Of a stretch of DNA of 41,647 nucleotides, positions 15,151 through 22,828 are shown piece by piece. This stretch comes from Holosporaceae bacterium. GTDB taxonomy: Bacteria; Pseudomonadota; Alphaproteobacteria; UBA3830. The notes beneath the pieces are model-generated. The model was not told the DNA's origin, did not search any database, and worked only from the letters and a program-made list of their open reading frames with translations. Where the stretch lies: the NCBI GenBank assembly GCA_031282425.1, contig JAITDT010000016.1:1-41647 (forward strand), read 5' to 3'. Each line of letters begins with the position of its first letter. Positions within the stretch are counted from its first letter, which is position 1. Position numbers and translations under genes: made by a program.

Positions 15151-15909
15151 TTACAGTTTCTCATCTGCATGAGGGAAGTTATAATCAGAAAAACTTTCTC
15201 CGAGGTAAATTTTACGAGCAACCTCGCTATTTATTATTTCCGCTGAGTTGCCTTCTACCAAAATCTTTCCATTGAATAATATATATACATGATCCGCCAA
15301 TGGAATGGCCTCTCGAACATTGTGATCCGTGATAACCACGCCTATTCCCATTTTTTTGAGGTTAAAAATCATATTTTTCATTTCTTTGATGGCCAGTGGA
15401 TCGATCCCAGCAAGCGGCTCGTCCAATAAAATAAAACTGGGATTTGTCGCCAACAATCGAGCTATTTCCAATTTGCGTCTTTCACCGCCAGAAACGCTTA
15501 ACGCCGGTGATTTTCGAATATCCATCAAAGATAAATCATGCAGAAGCTTTTCCACAATCGCGTGTCTTTTTTTAGCGCCAATTTTTCTATTCTCAAGAAT
15601 CGCATAGATATTTTCTTCCACCGTTAAGCCGCGAAAAATGGATGATTCTTGCGGCAGATATCCAATGCCCAGGCGCGCGCGTTTATACATAGGGAGATTC
15701 GTTATTTCTTTCTGATCCAGATATATATGACCGGAATCCGGTTTTATCAACCCGCACAGCACAGCAAACGTCGTTGTTTTTCCAGCACCATTAGGGCCCA
15801 GTAGAGCTGTGATATTTCCTCTGAACGCTGTGAAGCTTATGTCATTTAAAACAACGCGTCCATCTAAGGTCTTTTTTAGGTTTTGGCAGGCAATTTTCTC
15901 AGTAGTCAT
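15151..15909 (-). CDS. lptB: LPS export ABC transporter ATP-binding protein
   Basis: A 252-aa ATPase that powers LPS extraction from the inner membrane together with LptF and LptG. Walker A GPNGAGKTTT, Q-loop GIGYLPQESSIFRGLTVEEN, signature SVSGGERRKLEIARLL, Walker B FILLDEPLAGIDP and the switch histidine in VVITDHNVRE are all present and intact. GYLPQE-xxIFRxLTVEEN is characteristic of LptB. It overlaps the lptC-lptA fusion gene by 11 bases and is the last gene of the glmU-to-lptB operon. LptF, LptG and LptD are not in the window. Confidence 0.95.
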   Translation of the reverse strand: MTTEKIACQNLKKTLDGRVVLNDISFTAFRGNITALLGPNGAGKTTTFAVLCGLIKPDSGHIYLDQKEITNLPMYKRARLGIGYLPQESSIFRGLTVEENIYAILENRKIGAKKRHAIVEKLLHDLSLMDIRKSPALSVSGGERRKLEIARLLATNPSFILLDEPLAGIDPLAIKEMKNMIFNLKKMGIGVVITDHNVREAIPLADHVYILFNGKILVEGNSAEIINSEVARKIYLGESFSDYNFPHADEKL

Positions 15910-16918
15910 TTATGATACCGCTGGATTGCCTAATAGAAACATCGCCGGTTTGTATATTTAATGTTCCAACATTTCCAAATAAACGTCCCGGCTTGCCGGA
16001 AACAACAACATTTCCCATAACTTTTATCTTATCGCCTTTAAAAGTTCCTTCACGAGCGTGAATTGTAGCATCCTTTGTTTTTATTCGCAAAGAACCGTTT
16101 GCTTCTACATAAGCTATCGTTCCTTGGCTTATGTGCGCACGCATGAATGCGGCTTGAACTTCGTAGTTATTTCCATCTTTTGAGAAGAGCAACATAACAT
16201 CGTCCCTTGCCTCAATCATATCATTTTCATATCGAAGTTTTTTAGCTTTTACGGTATACACACCAGAGCTATAAACGGCGTTTCCGGTAGCATTCATACG
16301 CCTCATGTTTTTTTTATTCGCATCGTCGAAGTAAATAATCAACTCATCTGCATTTATTTTACCGGTTTTATGAATTCCCTCCGCATTACAGTTTAATGTA
16401 AGGATATTATTGCTCATATCGCATAGATATTTCTCGGCAGATAGCTTTGCGCCGTCGCCAGTAATCACAATTTCCGTATCTCCATGCGCGGTTTTTTTAT
16501 CAAAATCTAAAAACATTTTGGCAGTTTTTGCCGCTAATCCGGATTTCATTGATAATTTCACGTTTCCTGTAAATTCACATTGCATTTTATCTTTGCCGAT
16601 AGCTTTGGTAATATCAGCCGAAACAGTTAAAATTTCTCCATTTGCCAAAGTAAAAGTAGAAAGCATATGGTTAAAAATATAGTTATCCTTTCCGCTTTCG
16701 TGAATGTCATCCGAAAGTAAACTGACCCCTTTAACATTGTTGCCGTAAGCAATAAAGCGCACCTTGGAGAAGAAATTGTTCCCTTTAGTTAAAAAAAAAT
16801 CTCCTGAAAATGTTTTTTTTGTACCAAAAACGAAAATCATCAAAGCCACAAAAATAGTGACCGCGACAACGACGAAAAAAATCGCTATAAATTTTATTCT
16901 AGTCCTTCTTCTATACAA
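15899..16918 (-). CDS. LptC-LptA fusion: single-chain periplasmic LPS bridge protein
   Basis: A 339-aa protein with one N-terminal membrane anchor (about residues 9-31). An LptC-like domain follows (about 35-195), containing the typical strand pattern YNIFNH-LSTFTLANGEILTVSADI. The remaining 145 or so residues are an LptA/OstA-type beta-jellyroll, with INADELIIYFDD, MNATGNAVYSSGVYTVKAKKL, EARDDVMLLF, VEANGSLRIKTKDATIHARE and DKIKVMGNVVVSGKPGRLFG. In most proteobacteria LptC (about 190 aa) and LptA (about 160 aa) are separate proteins that dock edge to edge. Here one reading frame covers both, directly before lptB in the usual lptC-lptA-lptB place. It overlaps kdsD by 8 bases and lptB by 11. 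Domain limits are judged by eye. Confidence 0.8.
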   Translation of the reverse strand: MYRRRTRIKFIAIFFVVVAVTIFVALMIFVFGTKKTFSGDFFLTKGNNFFSKVRFIAYGNNVKGVSLLSDDIHESGKDNYIFNHMLSTFTLANGEILTVSADITKAIGKDKMQCEFTGNVKLSMKSGLAAKTAKMFLDFDKKTAHGDTEIVITGDGAKLSAEKYLCDMSNNILTLNCNAEGIHKTGKINADELIIYFDDANKKNMRRMNATGNAVYSSGVYTVKAKKLRYENDMIEARDDVMLLFSKDGNNYEVQAAFMRAHISQGTIAYVEANGSLRIKTKDATIHAREGTFKGDKIKVMGNVVVSGKPGRLFGNVGTLNIQTGDVSIRQSSGIINDY

Positions 16919-17858
16919 GACCAGCTCTTAGACAATCATGAATATGTACAATACCACAGGGAATACCATTTTCCGCGACAAATAGACTGGTGATTTTACA
17001 ATCATTCATCATTTTAGTAGCTTCCTGCGCAAATATTTTTCTGGATACAACTTTCGGGTTCCTACTCATTACTTCGCAGGCTTTCATTTCCAGAAAATTT
17101 GAACAGATGCCTCTCCTTAAGTCTCCGTCCGTGATAATCCCGACAATTTTGTTTTGAACGTCGACCACACAGGTGCATCCAAATGACTTCGCCGTCATTT
17201 CCAACAGAACAGACTTCATGATTTCATGCTCACGAACCAGGGGTATATCCTGATGCATCAAATCTTCTACGGTCAGCAAACGCTTACCCAAAGCACCGCC
17301 TGGATGAAGTTTTTTGAAGTCTTCGCGATTGAATTCTTTTCGCTTCAATAAACACAGCGCAAGAGCGTCTCCTATGGCCAACATCATGGTAGTGGAAGTA
17401 GTCGGAGCCAAATTGTACGGACATGCTTCTCTAAGCTTTGGCATTGTTATGCACACGGTAGAGGCTTTGGCGAGAATGCTCGTGTCATCAGAAGTTATTC
17501 CCACCACATCTATACCAAAACGATTAGCGTAGGAAAGCATCGGCATCAACTCAGGAGTATTACCGGATAAAGAAAGAACTAGTAAGATATCGTCGTCGGA
17601 AATTTTCCCCAGATCTCCATGGCTCGCTTCTCCTGGATGCAAAAAAAACGACGGAGTACCGGTGGAAGCCATGGTTGCGGAGATTTTACGACCAATATGC
17701 CCCGGCTTCCCCATACCGGAAACGATAACATGACCTTTCTTCCTGTAAAACAGCTCTATCGCTTCCACAATACCGTCGTCCAAAAAATTATGCATCGCCT
17801 CCAAACCGGCTATTTCTTCTTTTATTACGGTTTTAGCATATTCCAGCTCTGGCTTCAT
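16911..17858 (-). CDS. kdsD: Arabinose-5-phosphate isomerase
   Basis: A 315-aa KdsD/KpsF-family enzyme converting ribulose-5-phosphate to arabinose-5-phosphate, the first step to Kdo of lipid A core. The SIS sugar-isomerase domain fills residues 1-180, with SGMGKPGHIGRKISATMAST, HPGEASHGDLG and LSLSGNTPEL. Two CBS domains follow (about 195-315), including IVGIITDGDLRRGI. The CLLKRKEFNREDFKKLHPGG linker is typical. It starts 3 bases after the glmS stop and overlaps the next gene by 8. Its place before lpt genes is standard for proteobacteria. Confidence 0.95.
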   Translation of the reverse strand: MKPELEYAKTVIKEEIAGLEAMHNFLDDGIVEAIELFYRKKGHVIVSGMGKPGHIGRKISATMASTGTPSFFLHPGEASHGDLGKISDDDILLVLSLSGNTPELMPMLSYANRFGIDVVGITSDDTSILAKASTVCITMPKLREACPYNLAPTTSTTMMLAIGDALALCLLKRKEFNREDFKKLHPGGALGKRLLTVEDLMHQDIPLVREHEIMKSVLLEMTAKSFGCTCVVDVQNKIVGIITDGDLRRGICSNFLEMKACEVMSRNPKVVSRKIFAQEATKMMNDCKITSLFVAENGIPCGIVHIHDCLRAGLV

Positions 17859-17861
17859 CTT

Positions 17862-19625
17862 CTATTCCACCGTTACGGATTTAGCCAGGTTTCTAGGTTT
17901 ATCGATATCCGTACCACGCAATTGCGCCACGTAATAGGCCAGTAGTTGTAGTGGTATTACGTACAAAATAGGTGCAAACTCCTCCAAAATTCGCGGAAGA
18001 ATTATTTTCATGACTTCCAATGGCAAAAGTTTACTTCCCTTTGAATCTGTAAAAACGATAATGTTTTTTCCTCGAGCCAGGGCCACTTGAATATTAGAAG
18101 ACGTTTTCTCAAATAACTCGTCGTGGGGGCATAGACAGATCACCGGAATATCGTCATCGATCAATGCTATAGGTCCGTGTTTCAACTCTCCAGCGGCAAA
18201 GCCTTCGGCGTGAATATAAGAAATTTCTTTCAATTTTAAAGCGCCTTCCAGAGATATTGGGTATAAAGATCCTCTACCAAGATAAATCGCGCTGCCAGCA
18301 ACGCATATTTTTCGAGCTAAATTCTCAATCTCGCTTTGTACGCTAAGAGTCTCTTCGCACAGAGCTGGAAGATTTTGAAATTCCTGCATCAAAAACTCAT
18401 TCTTGCAAAAAGCTAAGCTGGCCAATATCGTCAATTGTGCTGAAAATGCTTTTGTGGAGGCAACCCCTATTTCGGCTCCCGCTTCCGTGTAGTAAATGAC
18501 TTCGGAGATTCTTGAAATTGCGCTATTTTTGACGTTTGCAATGGCAATCACCCGAGAGTTGCTGTTTTTTCTAACATACTCCACAGCCTCTAAAGTATCA
18601 ATCGTTTCGCCAGACTGAGTAATGGCGATAGCGATGGTATTTTTTTCGATAATGGGAGATCTGTACCTATATTCGGACGCAATTTCGACATCGGTTGGAA
18701 TTTTTAAAAATTTTTCAAACCAGTATTTCGCAACCATACCAGCGTGATACGATGTGCCGCAGGCAAGGATTAAAATCCTTGAAATTCCATTAAATATTTC
18801 AGCATTTATCTCACTGTGGAGAAGAGTTTTTCTGATAGTACTCGGTTGTTCCATTATTTCTTTAAGCATGAAATTTTGATATTTCCCCTTTTCTGCGCTA
18901 CCAGAATCCAGTGGCACATTTTGTTTCGGTGGAAACGTTTGCTGAAAATTTTTACCAAAAAATAAAGTATTGTTCTGGGTAATTTCTGCGTATTCTCCAT
19001 CTTCCAAATACACAATTTCTCTGCAGAGAGAGGACACGGAACTCAAATCAGATCCAACGCACATACTCTCTCCAAAACCAACTACAAGCGGGCTTTTGTA
19101 CTTAGCTGCGATTATCGTATCTGGCATGAAAGAAAATATCGCCGCCACGGCATAACTGCCAGACACAACACCTAGAGCATTTTTAAAAGCATCCCGCGGA
19201 GAGCATCCTCTGTTTATTTCCCGCTGCAGCAGATGAGCAAAAACTTCCGTGTCTGTATCTGAATCGAAAACAAAACCCTCTTTTTGCAGATCAAATCTTA
19301 ACTCTCTGAAATTTTCTATAATACCATTGTGAACGATAGCGACGGTTCCTGATACAATGGGATGAGCATTGTTTTCGATGGGTTTCCCATGGGTTGCCCA
19401 CCGTGTGTGTCCAATCCCTACGCTTCCGGCGATGGAAACGCTTTCTAATTTATTTTTTAAATTATGTAATTTCCCGACAGCGCGTAGTCTTTCGATTTGC
19501 CCTTCTCGTATCACCGCAATTCCTGCAGAATCATAACCGCGGTACTCCAACTTCTCCAATCCAGCGATTAACTTATCTACGATATTTTCGCCGGATTTAC
19601 CGACTATTCCTATGATTCCGCACAC
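17862..19625 (-). CDS. glmS: Glutamine--fructose-6-phosphate aminotransferase (isomerizing)
   Basis: A 587-aa enzyme making glucosamine-6-phosphate for peptidoglycan and LPS. The N-terminal glutaminase domain starts MCGIIGIVG with Cys2 as nucleophile and continues GLEKLEYRGYDSAGIAV and GIGHTRWATHG. Two SIS domains follow, with LACGTSYHAGMVAKYW, TQSGETIDTLEA, LGRGSLYPISLEGALKLKE and HGPIALIDDD. It ends DKPRNLAKSVTVE, as the family does. The start codon is GTG, with AGGAG about 9 bases upstream, located inside the end of glmU (16-base overlap). It is about 20 residues shorter than E. coli GlmS but all catalytic motifs are present. Confidence 0.97.
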   Translation of the reverse strand: MCGIIGIVGKSGENIVDKLIAGLEKLEYRGYDSAGIAVIREGQIERLRAVGKLHNLKNKLESVSIAGSVGIGHTRWATHGKPIENNAHPIVSGTVAIVHNGIIENFRELRFDLQKEGFVFDSDTDTEVFAHLLQREINRGCSPRDAFKNALGVVSGSYAVAAIFSFMPDTIIAAKYKSPLVVGFGESMCVGSDLSSVSSLCREIVYLEDGEYAEITQNNTLFFGKNFQQTFPPKQNVPLDSGSAEKGKYQNFMLKEIMEQPSTIRKTLLHSEINAEIFNGISRILILACGTSYHAGMVAKYWFEKFLKIPTDVEIASEYRYRSPIIEKNTIAIAITQSGETIDTLEAVEYVRKNSNSRVIAIANVKNSAISRISEVIYYTEAGAEIGVASTKAFSAQLTILASLAFCKNEFLMQEFQNLPALCEETLSVQSEIENLARKICVAGSAIYLGRGSLYPISLEGALKLKEISYIHAEGFAAGELKHGPIALIDDDIPVICLCPHDELFEKTSSNIQVALARGKNIIVFTDSKGSKLLPLEVMKIILPRILEEFAPILYVIPLQLLAYYVAQLRGTDIDKPRNLAKSVTVE

Positions 19626-20956
19626 TTTTTTATTCTCCTGAAATTTATGGCTCCATTTTCAATATTTTTTTGATTTCCACGAGCAATAACCAAAGCACCG
19701 CTAGCGACGTCCGAGACCACAACGCTGCCGGCTCCTACTATGGCATGATCCTGTACTTTTATCGGAGCGACCAACGCCGTATTTGATCCGATAAAAACAT
19801 CATCTCCAATTTCGGTTTTGTATTTTTTAAATCCGTCGTAGTTACAGGTAATTGTTCCAGCTCCTATATTTACATCTCTTCCAAGACTGGCATCGCCGAT
19901 GTAACTCAAATGATTTACACGAGAATTTTCTGCAATAATACTATTTTTTATCTCTACGAAATTTCCGACCTTCACGCCGCTTCGAACGTCCGTTCCGGTT
20001 CTAAGACGAGAAAAAGGACCCACTTTAGCATCCCCAACGGTCGCTCCTTCAATCATGCAAAAAGGACCGACCTGCGCGCCGCTCCGGATGTAAACATTCT
20101 CCGAAAATACAACATATGGATGTACGGTAACATCTCTTTCGATGTGTGTGTCGTGAGAAAAAAATACCGTTTCTGGAGCGACAAGGGTAACCCCATTACT
20201 CAGATGTCTTGCCCGCTCTCGATCCTGAAAAATCCTCTCCAGAGTAGCCAACTCTGCGCGCGTGTTTGCCCCCAATAATTCTTTTCGATCTCCTTCATAA
20301 TATCTGCAGACGTAACCAGCTTTGCAAGCCAACTGCACAATATCAGTAATATAGAATTCGCCAGTTTGAGGATTTGGTTTTAATTCTCCGATAAATTTTC
20401 TTAACAGGCTCTTTTTAACGAGTAGACCAGCGTTGCAAAGATTACTTACCACATTGGTATGCGGCGCATCACTTGCTTCAACGACACTTTGTACGACTCC
20501 CGATTCGTCCGTCAGTTCCAATTTCCCTAAATCGTTGTCCTTGTCGGAATTCATCGCCAGAATAACGACAGCGGTTTTGGCGCACTTTTCGGTAACCGAA
20601 AACCATCGTCGTAAAGTTTCCGAAGATATCAGCGGGATATCGCCATAAAGTATATATACCCACCCGGAAGAATCGTCCGACAGTAACTTTAGACCGCATT
20701 TTACAGCGTCTGCGGTTCCTCGGGGAGTATCTTGATTTGCCCTTTTAACGGCGGCGAAAAATTTCAGATCAGCGTCATTATACTTTGGATTCAAAACAGC
20801 CGCGATCTCGGTTGGATTTATCCCTTTGGCAGCCTTTATTACGTGATCTAACAGTGCCAAACCCCCTATCTTGTGGAATACCTTCGGAAGATTGGATTGT
20901 AGCCTTGAACCAATTCCAGCAGCCAATATAACAACAGAATCACCGGCTATTCCCAT
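19610..20956 (-). CDS. glmU: Bifunctional UDP-GlcNAc pyrophosphorylase / GlcN-1-P acetyltransferase
   Basis: A 448-aa two-domain enzyme completing UDP-GlcNAc synthesis. The N-terminal uridylyltransferase has LAAGIGSRLQSNLPKVFHKI, DTPRGTADAVKCGL and LYGDIPLIS. The C-terminal left-handed beta-helix acetyltransferase has hexapeptide repeats such as VGPFSRLRTGTDVRSGVKVG, NHLSYIGDASLGRDVNIGAG and NYDGFKKYKTEIGDDVFIGS. The ATG at 20956 is chosen because CCAGGAG lies 7 bases before it; an upstream ATG adds ten unconserved residues. First gene of the glmU-glmS-kdsD-lptCA-lptB operon; glmM, the step between GlmS and GlmU, is absent here. Confidence 0.96.
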   Translation of the reverse strand: MGIAGDSVVILAAGIGSRLQSNLPKVFHKIGGLALLDHVIKAAKGINPTEIAAVLNPKYNDADLKFFAAVKRANQDTPRGTADAVKCGLKLLSDDSSGWVYILYGDIPLISSETLRRWFSVTEKCAKTAVVILAMNSDKDNDLGKLELTDESGVVQSVVEASDAPHTNVVSNLCNAGLLVKKSLLRKFIGELKPNPQTGEFYITDIVQLACKAGYVCRYYEGDRKELLGANTRAELATLERIFQDRERARHLSNGVTLVAPETVFFSHDTHIERDVTVHPYVVFSENVYIRSGAQVGPFCMIEGATVGDAKVGPFSRLRTGTDVRSGVKVGNFVEIKNSIIAENSRVNHLSYIGDASLGRDVNIGAGTITCNYDGFKKYKTEIGDDVFIGSNTALVAPIKVQDHAIVGAGSVVVSDVASGALVIARGNQKNIENGAINFRRIKKCAES

Positions 20957-21076
20957 TTTTTTCTCCTGGAGGCCAAAATTTACCATATATAAATTTGTTC
21001 TCGGTATATTTCTAAGCGATACACGGCATAATATAATAATTTTTTAGAAAATTACCACAGTCATGGATAATAAATT

Positions 21077-21967
21077 GTGAATAAGGTCGTTGCAATACTA
21101 GGGATTATAGTTCTGATAACTCTTGGCGGATTATTTTTCTGCGCGGGATTTTTTACTGGAACCACGACGCTTTCCACTATAACTGCCTCTTCAGATAAAA
21201 GTACGAAAGATGTCACTGCGGATGGCATTTCCCTAGAGAGGGTTGAAGCTGCCATAGATACTAAATCCGCCTCTATGTCAGACAAAATTATGGAAATACT
21301 AGCATCCACCACAGAAACTGCATCTTCTACGATCTCTAACGTCGCTAATCATGGGAAAATGTTGACTGGCGACAATTCCACTCACGTTTCCGTCGATTCT
21401 TTACTCAGGGAAATTGCAGCAGGACACTCTACCAATGACAACTGTTCTCCTAACGATACTCTCCAGAAGATAAACACTCCACATCCCGTAAATCCCAACA
21501 GCTTGCACGGGAAAAGAGTGGTGTTTGTAGGATATTTCAAAAATAAAATAGCCCTTGAAATTCAAAAACTTCTCATCACCAAAGGATATAAAGCGCACCT
21601 GGAAACCTCCAAAACCGGAGATGGCGAATCGTTTGTATTTTGTGGCCCCTTTAAGAAAGAAAAAAATGCCCAAATGCTGGTCAAGTGGTTGCGGAAACAT
21701 GACTTCTCCGAAGCGAGGATGGTAAAAATCTCGGAAGTAGCCATAGAGGAGACCCTCTACGACGCGCTAAATGACAGCGCTGGACCTCCAGAAAATGCTG
21801 AAAAAGACATTCCGGAGACGCTGCTACCTCCTCTGACTTATGCATCGCCTCCGGTTCCGACAGCGCAATTTCCCGGAACAGCGACACAGATACCACCACC
21901 TCCAATTGTTCCGATGCATCAAACTACCCCAACGCTTCCGGTTACTCCAGCATATCCAGCTATGTAA
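21077..21967 (+). CDS. Membrane-anchored protein with SPOR-like domain and proline-rich tail
   Basis: A 296-aa protein. One N-terminal membrane helix (residues 4-27) is followed by a Ser/Thr-rich spacer (30-140). A SPOR-like fold at 146-218 shows RVVFVGYFKNKIALEIQKLL, then ESFVFCGPFKKEKNAQMLVK and a terminal strand. The tail (235-296) is proline-rich. SPOR domains bind denuded peptidoglycan and often mark division proteins; that role is inferred, as the match is by strand/helix pattern. The GTG start at 21077 has no clear ribosome binding site, so the start is uncertain. The 3' end of the gene is duplicated in decayed form near 24562-24624, and a G-rich tract begins just after the stop. Confidence 0.65.
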   Translation: MNKVVAILGIIVLITLGGLFFCAGFFTGTTTLSTITASSDKSTKDVTADGISLERVEAAIDTKSASMSDKIMEILASTTETASSTISNVANHGKMLTGDNSTHVSVDSLLREIAAGHSTNDNCSPNDTLQKINTPHPVNPNSLHGKRVVFVGYFKNKIALEIQKLLITKGYKAHLETSKTGDGESFVFCGPFKKEKNAQMLVKWLRKHDFSEARMVKISEVAIEETLYDALNDSAGPPENAEKDIPETLLPPLTYASPPVPTAQFPGTATQIPPPPIVPMHQTTPTLPVTPAYPAM

Positions 21968-21983
21968 CACGAAACAGCAAACG
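21922..21983 (+). repeat. Duplicated segment, copy A (3' end of the SPOR gene)
   Basis: About 62 bases covering the last codons and stop of the SPOR-like gene plus 16 bases beyond. It recurs in the same orientation at 24562-24624 with roughly seven mismatches; the stretch from CTCCAGCATATCCAGC to CAGCAAA is identical in both. Similarity ends sharply where the G-rich tract starts. Confidence 0.85.
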
Positions 21984-21984
21984 A

Positions 21985-22008
21985 GGTGGGGGAGGGAGGG
22001 GGCGGCGG
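21985..22008 (+). repeat. G-rich tract, possible G-quadruplex
   Basis: Runs of 5, 3 and 5 G separated by single A, flanked by GG pairs (GGTGGGGGAGGGAGGGGGCGG), 18 bases after the SPOR gene stop in AT-rich surroundings. On RNA or single-stranded DNA this could fold as a G-quadruplex, using the GG flanks or splitting a 5-G run. It may stop transcription or be a recombination scar at the edge of the duplicated segment. Confidence 0.6.
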
Positions 22009-22073
22009 ATCAAAAATAAACAATACAAATGTTGTCAGACAAATCCGGGGTTTTTCATTGTGAAAAACTCATC

Positions 22074-22099
22074 GAGAGCGGCAAGACTTTTCCGCTCTC
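22074..22099 (-). terminator. Probable terminator of the small secreted-protein gene
   Basis: GAGAGCGG and CCGCTCTC form a perfect 8-bp stem with a 10-base loop. Read on the minus strand it lies about 28 bases after the stop at 22127 and is followed by GATGAGTTTTTC. A second small perfect hairpin, GTTTTTCA-TTG-TGAAAAAC (22050-22068), follows immediately. Confidence 0.5.
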
Positions 22100-22126
22100 C
22101 GAGCCATAATCGTCAAAAGACGAGAA

Positions 22127-22567
22127 TTATTTCTTTGCTCTCCACTTTCCATTAAGATCGCCTTTCTCTCCGCCATCTAACTGGAAGTGCTCCTCGAGCA
22201 AGCGCAACACCTCTGATCCATGAGGTCGACACCCATCGAACTCCACTTCTTTCAATGCAGCCAATCTTTTAAAAAGTTCAACGTTTCGCGAGTATATTTC
22301 AAGATCCTTTATGACAATGTTTTCTAATGCAGAGAAGATGGTTGGATCTCTGTCTAATAACACCAACGCATTACTCTCATTAAGATACATCTTCTTTATG
22401 TGGGCCCCATAATCTCGAATGGCGGCTTCGTCCAATAAACTACGGAACTCTTCCACATTATATTTCTCGCTTCTGTTTAGATCAGATACACTCATAACAG
22501 GTCCAGGCATACAGTGAACACTCAAGCACATGCCGGATGCAAAACAAACGTATTTTAAGCTTTTCAT
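22127..22567 (-). CDS. Small secreted protein with LRR-like segment, unknown function
   Basis: A 146-aa protein not assigned to a family. Signal peptide MKSLKYVCFASGMCLSVHC is followed by a charged region (SDLNRSEKYNVEEFRSLLDE). From about residue 75 a leucine/isoleucine pattern reads ALENIVIKDLEIYSRNVELF and then LAALKEVEFDGCR, which recalls one or two leucine-rich repeats. The C terminus is lysine/glycine-rich. The ATG at 22567 is chosen because GAGGAG precedes it by 7 bases; the longer frame would remove the signal peptide start. Its own terminator follows. A periplasmic or exported role is inferred from the signal peptide only. Confidence 0.6.
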   Translation of the reverse strand: MKSLKYVCFASGMCLSVHCMPGPVMSVSDLNRSEKYNVEEFRSLLDEAAIRDYGAHIKKMYLNESNALVLLDRDPTIFSALENIVIKDLEIYSRNVELFKRLAALKEVEFDGCRPHGSEVLRLLEEHFQLDGGEKGDLNGKWRAKK

Positions 22568-22742
22568 ATCATTCTCCTCAATTAATAGTTGAATATAACA
22601 CATCATCGACGTTATGTCAAGTGATTATTTATTTGGGGATTGTCTAATAAACATAGCAAAATACAAAAATCTGCTTGTTTTGCAACAAGTTGTCCCACTA
22701 TCAGTGATATTAATTAAATTGGTGTTTTTGTTGAAAATTTAG

Positions 22743-22801
22743 AGATTGTGAGTTGAAGATCTTTTTTTTAAAGATTTTGGTTTAATCGAAGGTCACAATC
22801 T
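22743..22801. repeat. Long hairpin with nested dyad
   Basis: AGATTGTGA (22743-22751) and TCACAATCT (22793-22801) are exact reverse complements. Between them a second, smaller dyad (ATCTTT ... AAAGAT, about 22759-22775) surrounds a T8 run. It lies 28 bases downstream of the minus-strand membrane-protein gene at 22829, so it may terminate that gene, or it may be a small mobile-type palindrome. Confidence 0.55.
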
Positions 22802-22828
22802 ATATCTTTATTTACTTTACACAAGATC

